NCBI GenBank assembly: GCA_018389105.1
Contig: JACATO010000049.1
Coordinates: 496,001 to 560,000, forward strand
From: Nautilus pompilius
Lineage: Eukaryota > Mollusca > Cephalopoda > Nautilida > Nautilidae
DNA: 64,000 bases
Direction: 5' to 3'
Positions 28,901 to 40,883 of the stretch are shown here, in pieces. Each line of letters starts with the position of its first letter. Position 1 is the stretch's first letter. Below the pieces are notes generated by a model that made no database searches, was not told the DNA's origin, and saw nothing but the letters and a program-made list of their open reading frames with translations. The position numbers were made by a program, and so were the translations under genes.

Positions 28901-31900
28901 TTCAATTTTTATGGATGCTATGACGAAAACAAAGCTACTCACTCTTCTTCATGAAGACTGTTAAAAAGATTTAAATGAAATTCTGGTTTCTGTGTTGTAG
29001 CATCCATGCCAATCAAATGGGACAACAGATCAAGTTGTACTTTGGCAAGAGGATTAGGATTTGTCAAATCCTGGGAAAAAAAAAAAAAATAGCATTATCA
29101 CTTAATTTACCATTGCACCAAATGAGGTGACACAATCCTTGTGTGTCGAAGAACAAGCAGAACTGCTACTTTTTATTTCCATCATTTCTGAAAACAATAC
29201 AAAACAAAGATAAATAAAATTTTTTTTTAAAAAACTGCCTGAAATGTCAGTAGGTGGTAAGCATTTAAAATGAATAAAATCTGAATAGCTTAAAATAATT
29301 CAAATGAATAATTTTGAACAAAGTAAATGATGAAAATGCTGGAAGCCAATAACTACTAAGTTGTTTTTTTCTTGTTTACCTCTTTCAGTGCTTAATCAAA
29401 TTGCAAGCCGTAAAGTTTCAATTATCCACCAAAAAATAAATTAGGACTTTGATCAGAGAAGATGCAGGGCTTTCAAAGATGTAAGGGTATTCCCATTTAT
29501 CACAATAGAGGAAAAAGGTTTTTTTGAAGATGTGGGGTAAACCTGCTTCCAGTATCAAATGGTTATAAGTGTCAAAGTGGACTTATCTGCTTCAGCATTG
29601 TAAGAGTTAAGACAGAAGAGGTATTTTGATAATTTTCAAAATTTTCTTCAAACATCCTCCATAAAAATTAACAATCTAGAGTCTATCCTGATAGATATGA
29701 TCTGCATCTTCCAAGAAGCATCATACAGTTTCTTTCTGTACTTTTAGTTGAAAGATAATCTAAAAACAATGTTTTTACTTTCAGTGAAATTTTCCATGTA
29801 TCATATAAGCAATGATATTGCAAAATATTTCATTTTTATATTGATACATTTATATCCATCCTTCCACCAAGCCATATATCTTTAACATCACTAAAACCAC
29901 TGAACATACAGCATACTTGCCAACATTCCAGAATCAACAAATGTCCCTAATGATACCTATAAAACACAAAACAATACCCAGAGAAACTGTTATAAGAGTC
30001 CACACTTTATTAAGTTAAATTTAGTTTGTCTTGAAATGCATGAAACAGTTGTCACAACAGAAATTGTTCTAAATTAATAATAATACTCTAAATAACTCTC
30101 ATTCTGTAAGACACAAACAGCTATTATTTCTTTAATGTAAACATGCAAACAGTTTAAGCAGAAAGTGTCCTTAATTGAAAACAGATGCATATATGTATAT
30201 GGGAAAAGTTACTTGGCTTTGATCAGATACTGCAGTATATTGTCTGACCATAAAAAGCATTGTTAGCTGTGATCTTACATACATGCATGTGCACAATGAT
30301 CTTGTCAGTTGTTAATGAAAGTAACCCCACCTTGCCCATCTGTGGCAGCACTATGGAGAATTTTCCAACATTATCTTAGTATTAAAAAGCAGAACTTTCT
30401 GCTTTAAAGTGCGAAGTGGAACAGTTCATCCATAAAAAGTAGGATGATTATGCATAAGATCACTGAAATGATAACAAATTCATTCAGAGTACAAAGCTAT
30501 TCAAGATACACACAGTTAAACTAGTGGGCATCTGATATTAATGTTCTTAATAAGCAAAATGATCATTCCACACTTTAGCATCAGATTGTATCTGAAAGGG
30601 TTTCTTTCTTCATGAATAGTTTGCGTCAAGTTGGTTTTACACACATGATATACAATGTAGATCACCATTAATTAACTGATTTAGAAAAACCCAAGAAGAT
30701 AAATAAACGAAAAAGCTGTCAAAAGAAAAGTAAAATGTGAAGTCAGTTATGAACCATTTTCCCATGAATTACTAAAGTGACTGAGCATTGCGCACTAAAC
30801 AAACTTCAGTCATTCATACATTTATAAATATTTTTTTCTAGTCTCAAAAAGTTATTCTTCTAAATATTTGCTTTATTAAGTATTATTCCATTAAAATACA
30901 AAACAATTTAATAGATAACCTGTCCAAAACGATTGCAACAAAGTACAGTAAACACTCACTTATGTGACCTGCCTGTCAGTCATGCATGCAAGCACACATG
31001 AGAATGCTGTAACATATTTAGCCCATGAAATCTGACATCCTTTTCCATTTTAGCTACAGAGGGGGGTCCAAAGCAAAGGTTTTACATAACTTTTCCAACA
31101 TGGAGTCTATGAGCAGCTGCGTCCTTTAGAAACAAATTGAGGCTCTGGAGAAATTGGATAATTTTACTTTATTTTCATTGTATTTTGAACTTTACTGTAC
31201 AGACAGCACATTTCCAGACAAGAACTGCTTTAAATCAAGTTTTTGTAGTGGGAACGCCACTAATAATTGGTCACTATCCAAATTGACATTTCACTTGATA
31301 AGTGAGTATTGTACTGGAACTACGAATCATAAATGAAAATTATAATTTATGTTAGTTCTGCTGTTATAAGGAAAATATATAGAATTTTTTACCACTTCTG
31401 AGCTTGGTGTAGAGGTGTTTGTCTTTGACTTGTTGTTGTTTATTACAGTATCCAAACTGCTGGAAGTAGCATATCTGAAAATTGAAAAAGTGAATCAATT
31501 CAAAAACAAAAATAATTTCTTGAAATCTTTATCAATTTTCTTAAGATTAAAAAAAAATTTAGAGACTTGTTCCTTTAATACAGGAACACATTTTAGAAGA
31601 ACCAAATTAAACTACAATTTACAAATAAGTCAGCAATATGAAGTATTGCTTATTAACTTGCAAAGCTATTTAAAAAAATTGTTTTGAGATTTACACTTTC
31701 TTTGCCACAAAAAATGTGCAACTAAATTACTTCATAAATTTTCTAAGAAACTGGTGTGCATTCAAAAGAAAGAAACTTACTAAAGTGTTTATGTACTTAC
31801 AAGTTACCTCCTAGTTTGGTTACCCTGTCACCCTTGAAGTCAAAAGAACCTTCTTTTAAGGCTGGAATATAACTTGTTCCTGTTGAAAATTCAGAAGTTC

Positions 31901-34900
31901 GTATTTGTTGTCCACTGGAATTAAAAAGTCTGCAACAACACTAATAGTATTTAAAACAGCACATAGGAGAAAAATACACAAATAAACAGATAAATCAATT
32001 TACATTTATTTAAATATGGAAGTGTAAGGTAATAAGGAATTAATACTATACTTGTGACAAAATTGTCTTCAGAGATATAAAAAAGTGCATGTAAAACATG
32101 TATCTGAACCTAAATTAGGACATAACTCAGTTGCATTTACACCTATAAATTATTCAAGGAGGTATGAAATACTATTTTACACCAATAAACATTCAATAAG
32201 CTTTGCATTATGTAATGTTTAAATTTGTCATGATAACAGAGTTTAGACAAGAGATAAGTCACCTGATTGTACCAGGAAGATCTATATCCCATCCAAGTTG
32301 TCCACCTGTTGGCTGAACAAAGGTACCATTTGAGTTCTGTATTTTGTCTTTCAAAAATATAGACACCTAAAATTTTAAATAAGAAAATTGACACTAGTAA
32401 ATATTAAATAAATAAAAGAATAAAATATAATTTAATGCCAACTAGAGAAAGCAGGTCAAATGAATATGAGTTTATAGAAAAAGAAATGGTACTATGCAGA
32501 AAAAAAAATAGCAAAATGAAAAAAGAAATGCATTTCTAACTGAATCTAAAGTAACCTTCAGCTGACAATTTATCCTGACATCTTTTAAGTGTTCGTCATA
32601 TAAAGCTTCTCAGATTTCAAACTGTTCTGTATTCACTGATAACTTCAAAAACAGAAAAATAAAACTTTATTTAGCTATAAATTAAAACGAACTTTTTTAG
32701 ATTATATTAAAATAAAACTAAAAGATGCAAAGTTTTTTTAATACAGTCGGCCCCCGCATAATCGCAGTTCGGCATTCGCGGCCCCGGTTATTCGCGGAAT
32801 TTTCCTTAGAACCTAACTAATAATTGTTCGTGGAAACCCCCACATATTCGCAGAATCACAAATATCTTCCGCTATTTTTTACGGCTTTTTTTCGTGGCAA
32901 TATATATTTTTTCATGCTTTTTAACACTAAATTATTAATAACAATATAATTTACTAATTTTGTAATATAAATACTAACGTAAATTCAGCAAAATATCAAT
33001 ATAAAATAAGCACTATTGGCTGGAGGTTTGAAAGTAGCCAATCTGAGAGCGTCATTCATTTCTCCTCGCTGCTGATTGGCTGCTGCCCACAAGGCGCTGT
33101 CTCAGGCAGATGCAGCCCAGCATCATCCCAGTTTACCGCGTGTAGCTATCTCGAGTGTTTCGCTGAGTGTTTCTCTGAGTGTTGTATTTTTTATTAAATT
33201 ATTATTATATATTTACTTATATTTTTTTATTATATTTTGTTATATTTTGACGTTTATAGGCATTTATATGGACCGCGTCCAATATTCATGGTTTTTCACT
33301 CTTCGCAGGTGCTCTAGGAACGTAACCCCCGTGAATACTGAGGGACAACTGTATTAACAAACCTCATAATTGCTCAAGATTCACCTCCTTTTATCTATTT
33401 ATTTGTTCATTCATGTTATACACTAAGATATGCTTCTATTTAGAAAAAAATTTTAAATAATAATTTAAAATTTCACTTACTGAAAAAAAATTTTAAAAAA
33501 TTAACTGTTAAGCCCCAACTAAAACATACCCGAATATGTATATCTTGAAAGAAATTCAGCACTGTTTGCCGGATCAGTTGAAATTCTCCTTCTTGTAAGA
33601 CAGAGTAAACCTTTATAAAGTAAATAAGTAAACAAACAAACAATTGAACTTATAAAAAGATAAATTATTCTTAGTTTTTAATATACATGTGTTCTGAAAA
33701 GGCATTTAATAATTTAGTCAAATTATATACTTAGTTTATACCCTATGGATTCAGCAACTTTTTAGTGACAGGATTTCTTCATTTTCTTGAGCTTACAGCA
33801 TTTTGGTTTGTGGTGGGTCCAACCAAATACAGTAAAACAGAGCGATCTATTTTTCTATCATAATTAATTTTCAAAGTTTTCAGAAGAGACTTTTAAATAA
33901 AATAAGGGAAGATATTGAGTGATCAACTCTTTCAATACTCACACAGAGATAGATAGATAGATAGACAAACAGACTCTCTAGGAAAAAATTTGCTAAATCT
34001 GTATCATAGTTCAACCCAATTCTTATTCCCGAATAGAAAAAAAATAGTTTAATATGAGGTGAGAAATGTAGGAAGAACTACATAATTATTCTTATATTGT
34101 ACTAACATTAGCAAAGCTCTCCTTTGTCCAAGATTCCTACCATAATAATTTAAATATGATTTATATATCCATCTAAAAATGGGCTGCCAAAGGTAGGCAG
34201 GTTCATTTACAAGTGTAATGTTGAAAGCATATGGTAGCCAAGATATTTTCTCATTTAACTAGTCAGGTAATTGGCCAAAATCAGTCCAGTCACTCAACAC
34301 AGTGCTGTTGCAGATTATTTTCTGTCCATTTCATGTTTACAAACAATTATTAAGAGAGCCACATGGACATTTTGACCCCTGAAGTTGGAGTATTTTTTGG
34401 TTACGCTTACAGAAAAGGCATCTTCATAGACACAATTCTGTAGAAAGTAATGGTAGAATACTCAGACTCTGTTTTGGTTGTACTTACTCCATGCCACTAT
34501 AGCAGAACCAAGTTACCAATCTTCACTCTCAGCTTGGTAATTTTTAAGCTTCAAATATTGTTTCAGCCACTGCACATGATCAAATACCTAATAATCATAG
34601 ACCACTTCTGAGATTTTTTTCTTTTTTAGATCTACATAAAATATCCTTGGAACTCAAGCTTCATGGCAATCATTTCACAACCAGAGTACCCTATGGTTGA
34701 GACCCTGTATCTTTGGAAATAATATGAGTTGAAGTCTACAACTTTGCATATCTTCTTTTGGAGTCCAATACACTTGAAAGTTTCATCAAAACCCGAGAGG
34801 GTGAGAAGGGACCTTTCTCAAAATTATGATTTTATTCAGAATGATCCAGCTAGCTATGAGTTATGCTGTAAGCAGTGATAAACAATATAATTTGGAAGAG

Positions 34901-37900
34901 AGAATTTTTAAATTATTTCATTTTCCAGTTGCTTATGTTAGATATCATTTTGTTTCAAGTAAACAAACATTCTACATCTAAAATTATCAACCATGTGCAA
35001 AAATTTGGTTTTCCTAAAAACACAAACCAACCAAAATTATTCCAGCAATGTTGTAGAGCTCAATAAAATTATTTTAGTGTAATAAAAACCATTTTTTATT
35101 CAGGTACTGAGACCATAAAGAAATGATACATCTTGGGACTTTCTCAGTGTTGCATACTAGTATTACTACTACTCTTATCTTTAAACAGGAAAAACAACAT
35201 AAAACTGTGCTTACGAAGATCAGTTGTGTTAATGCAATAAGACAAAAATAAAATGAAATTTTTTTTTTAAATAAAGTTATGAGTTAATCCAAAAGTACAG
35301 AGGAAAAAAATCAATAAAGTATTAACAGAACAGTCATTTACTTATTTCTGTAAATAATGCTATAAAGTAGGGAAATAATCTGTTTTTTGTTGGATCCATA
35401 CACTGGGAATCTGCTGAGAGACTAGATGGGAGAACTGTTACAATTTACTGTTAGATACATGAAGCAAATGCAAAAATGAAATAATTGGCCTCAAAGACCC
35501 TAACCTTTAAAGAATGAAGTATCTGACAAATGTAGACTCATTAACCACATGGAACTTGGTATCTATGGGGTATTTCAGATTTACAAGTGAAGATTTCAAA
35601 TTTTCAGTCTTCAAAGAAAAGAGTATACCAATGTTTGGTTAACTGGGCATTCTAGAGATTTTATCAGCAATTCCTAGAATAAAAGCATAAGATTTGATTT
35701 GAATAGAATTCCTTTTTTCTTAGAAGAGCTTAACATGACTCTAATTCAAATTTGTCAATAATTTCATCAGAATAAACAATGAATTTTAATACTTGACAGA
35801 CATGCTTAATTTCAATGGGTAAAATTTCAGAATCACAAATTTAAAAGGCTCATTGAAATAAAATAAAACAAGTGGTTTAGAACCAAAAGAATGACTGCTA
35901 AAGAAATTCAAATAATTATCAATGTATCTTTCCTATACACTTACAATTTTAAAAAAAACCTCAACAAGATTTTGTGATTTGCACATCCACAAAGGAGTTT
36001 GAGTTAACTTCTTCTATGGTAAATTGTATGAATAGTCTGATGGAATTAAGATGAGAAAGAAGCAATAGTAAAGAGTCATCACTATGTGGTTACATAACAA
36101 AAGTATCATCAATGTATCTGAGCCACAGAATAGATTTAATATAAAGTGAAATCTTTAGCTACTATTTGAAAAAACTCCATGTGCAAGTTGGCTAAAACTG
36201 GTAATAGAGGTGAAGCCAAGACTGATGCTCCTTTCTTTAAGTAGAATTGGCTATTTAAAATGAAGTATGAATGCAAAAAACAGAAGTTAACTAAATCTGT
36301 AATGTGGCTAGGATAGAAAAGAGATTTATTCTTAGGAACAGCACATTTTCAAAATATAATTTTATGAAAATAACTTGGGAAGTTTCGTCACTGGCAATTT
36401 TGGGGAAGATACATCAAAATTTGCATCAGAAGGATCTAATGTAGATTTTAAATTTTGTTTTTTAAAAAAAAAAATTCTTTACAAAACTATGTGAAACAAA
36501 CAGAGGAGTTGACAGAAACCAAATATTTCACAAGTTGATATGTAGGTGAATCAATAATACTGACAATAGGCATCCATCTCAATGGTTTGAACTTCAGGAA
36601 ATCCATAAATCCTGGGTACTGTAGAATGGTGTCAATTAATTATATTAACAATACTTCATTTTTTAAAAACCTTTAGTGATTTTGACCATTGATAGTAGTA
36701 GTTGGATCATACTTTGCTTATTTAAGAGTCTAATAAAGAACTGATTTTGATAATGTAGTTTGTTTTTGTTCAGAACAATGGGTCAAATTTCATTTGTCTA
36801 ACGGCTACATTTTTGTCTTTGGGTAAGTTAGAGAGAGGAGATTTTAATGTGCAGAGAATATCAAATATGAATGGACTTAGCTTTAATTTTTTTCAATGGT
36901 ACTGGAGGGATTCACAAATCAGCCTCAATATTAGGACCAATATCTAAAAATACATAGTTTTAGAGTTGCAGCAAAGTTTAGACCTTTGTTAAGGAGAGAT
37001 TCACCTTTAGAGTTTTATCAGAAAGTTTAACCATGTGTGTAATGTTGGAACTGAGAGAAGTTAATTGATGAAAACACAGGCAAGAACGGAAACAATCAAT
37101 CAAACTTCCTGATGTCTGCTTTTAGTGAAAAGAAAGACTGTTAAAAATATTCAGGAAGTTTCCAATGCTAAAGAAAACAATGACCTTATGCACAGAACAT
37201 AAACAAGTTATCTCTTAGTAATTATATAAGTAGGGCAGAAAACAAGCAGCAGATGATTTTCAATAAAGCTTAAATTACCAAAGCTATACTGTGAATAAGT
37301 GACACATATCTACTTCAAAAATTAATTTATCAAAAAAGCAGTTGAGTCACAAAGATTAAATTTGGTACAGTAGACCAGGTGTGTTTCATAATTATGAATT
37401 TCACTATTCTTGGTAATTACCCACATGGTCAAACAGGAATGATTTGATGGTTTTTCTGTTGCAAACATCTTTTAAAATCTCTGCTACATGTTTACAAATG
37501 CAATGAATGCTTTTTGCTTATTTCCTGTAATATATCTAATATATATTTTTAAGTGTTTGTGAGTTTCTCTTTTTGCTATTCTTTCACAGCCAAACCATAG
37601 CACCTAAAGGTCCCAAATTTTGGGTGTAGGTACTTCAGAATCTGAGAAGGGTTTTAAGCTACCACATGTTGGCCAAAAGCCATTTTTTCCTGTACTGCAT
37701 CAGGTTCCCCAGCTAGTTTGTACATAAAGATGATAAAGCTAATATCCTAAAGCCATAACTTTGGACAAGGTGTTCTGAGAGTTAAAACTTTTCCTGAGAG
37801 TCATTGCTATGGCTATTTTTAGACATTTTTACAAAAAAATTTGGTGATGTTCACCATGGAATATTTACAGATATTAGATTTTTTACAAGTTTGACTTCAG

Positions 37901-40837
37901 CAGTTTGATAAATTCTATCTGGGGATGGTGATTTGATAGCCTGATGGGTGTAAATTTTTAGGAACAATTCTGTGATATCTGCAATGACAGAAAAAAAAAA
38001 GATCACAAAGCTTAGCTTTCTTACAAATGAACATGCCAAGATGTTTGGTAAAATCAAATGTCTGCAGCCAGTATTGAGAGACTAAAAAGCTCTTCAGACT
38101 TTCTTAGTGTTGCATAAAACACAATAAGTCATAAAAATAACCAAGTTTTTCTGATATTCCACTTTGTCAAACCAAAAAGACAAAATAGAACAAAATACAT
38201 TTTTAAACAGTTATGAATTGAGCTAGATATAGAGAAATGATACAATATAATGTTACAAATAATCCAATCCAAACACTTCAAAATGGGCACCATATGAGGA
38301 CAGGTCATTCTTCAAGTATATTGGCAAAGTTGTAAGGCAAAATTGTAATCACCAATGCATAAAAAAAAATTGGCTAGGTCAACATCATTCAAGTGAAGAC
38401 TAATAATATCTAATAATGCTAACAAAAATTTGATTATTCTAGTATCTAATCAACTGAAAAAGTAAATAGTTACCTGAATAATCTGCCTTGTTACATGATC
38501 AACTCTTTGTCGGAGTGTAGGGATGTTGTCCACAAAAGATCTAAATGCATCAATGTGATTTAAGGTTACTAACAGTATATCCTTTGGTCGAAGACAAAGA
38601 AGCATTTGATTTAAGCCATTTGTATACAGTTTAAAATTGGTATTTACTGCACTTATAAGAATCATTATAGTTAGAAAAAACTTACAAGTATTCCTATGTA
38701 ACTGTAACTGTAATCACATTTTACTAAGACACTACATTCCTCATAATAGCATACCTACATAATAAAAATGTTTCCATAATGTACATTTGATTATATCTAT
38801 CATAAATGCACTAAATAATATAAAATTTTTAATAATTACTAGATATACAAATGTTATCCTTATATGTAAACATACTTGTAAAATTGTTAATAGTGTTTAA
38901 AAAATTATGTTACCAGATGTAAAAACTTGATTGTTTTGTGTGAAACATTAGCATTAGCAGGGGAAAGTGAAATTAACATCTAAGTATTTATTTTCATATT
39001 TTTTTAATATGTGCACTGAGATGTGCCAATATAATTTAGTTAGACTATCAGATTATGTGTAACACCACTCTTAAGATACCCACCCCTTCATCAAACTGAG
39101 ACTTCATAAACAAAAAATAGTGATTATTTTGTATTTCCAAAGTCCCAGTATATCAATAAAGAATCATTCACAACATACAGTTGTAAAATTTTAAACTGTC
39201 AAACTTCCCAACCTTTCCATAATATTTTTTAGTTCACTAATGCTCAACAAAGAATTTAATTATACCATGTCAAAGGATGAATTATTTTTTAGGACTAATT
39301 CATTTTAAACCAGTAGAGATTACAGTTGGAGTCTAATGAGCTTTTCTTTGTCTCTACTATGCTCTTTTGTCATGCACAATACAGGCTAGTATACACAGCA
39401 ATAAATGACCAAGAACACCTGCATAAAAATGTCAAAGCATGATCAAATTAAATGAAAATTTAGGTACTCATCAACATAATATACTTTAATTATGAAATAT
39501 CAAACAGTTGATTAAGGTTACAAATATTTTATCTAGTCTTTACAAGTAAATTTCAAGAATGGATTTTGTTAAACTAGGTTTTAATTAGCCTTCTTAAATT
39601 TCCTATTTGTCTAGGTTTTTCTTGGTACTGTGATAATCTCTCTGTATTTAGGCCATTTCCAGAGTGATGTCAGTTCTATAAAAAAAAAACCTTTCTAGTC
39701 AATAAGAATGCTGCTGCATGCCTTAAATCTGATCAACTCAGCAAGATGCTTCTCTATGAAAACCTATACAAAGAAAAATCCTAAAAACAACAGCTACAAT
39801 TTCTATTTAAAGACTTAGATTCATCATATTGATTTATCATAGATATTCATAAAATACAGATTTTTCTGATTGTTTTTTTTAACAGAAAACCATAATCCTT
39901 TCTGAACTGATATCTAGTGTCTTTACTCACCTTGTCCATACTTGATGCATTTAGCCTCATAATTGATGCATGTGCAAGCCTGTCAAACACTGTCCTCATT
40001 GCTTTTTTTGAATAAAGGCATTGGGGTCTAAATAACTCAGTCATGAAATGTTGGCTGAACACTGTTGTAATAATATCATGTAACACTAGAAAAAAGCAAA
40101 AAATTAGTAAATACAAAGCAATGGTAAAATTTTCTTTTGTTTGTTAAACATATATACTCACTATTAATAAAGCAAATTTTGACTTTTTAAAAATTCTACA
40201 AGCATTAGAAATCAAAAGTGTTGTTTAGTAATATATTTCAGATCTCTATATTTAGATTGTATTTTTTTAATCACCAAATTAATATTTTATTTTTCTTTTA
40301 TGAATTGTTATGATTTCTTTAATATAGAAGTCTGTATTAAGATTTTGTCTGAGCCACACATCTAAAATTTTCTTTGTGCACAAATCACAAATTGCTCATA
40401 ACTCAGTTTACTAATATACTTCTTGCTACAGCCTATAAATCAAAACTATAGTTTTCCATTTAATACATTGAATTTATATTATATGCTTATAAAACATAAT
40501 AACCACACTTATACTGTATTCTAACTAGCTACACACACTACACTGATAGTCTGACAGGTATATTCTTTCAAAAATACTTTCTACTTATGATTATTTTGCT
40601 GCTAAATTAACTTCTACAACACAAACCAAAAACAAATCTGATCTGTCCTTGCAATTCTTATTTTACTTGCATTTTTTAAGATCTTAAGATCTAAACAATG
40701 AATTTTCTAAAAGAGGTGGAAATTTTACCTGCTCAGGAGAAAAATCAGTAATAAAAAAGCCATTCGATCAATTATTTATTCTGGAATAACCCATACCAGA
40801 GTTGTTGTTGTTGTTAATAATAATAATAATAATAATA

Positions 40838-40883
<46 letters not shown>

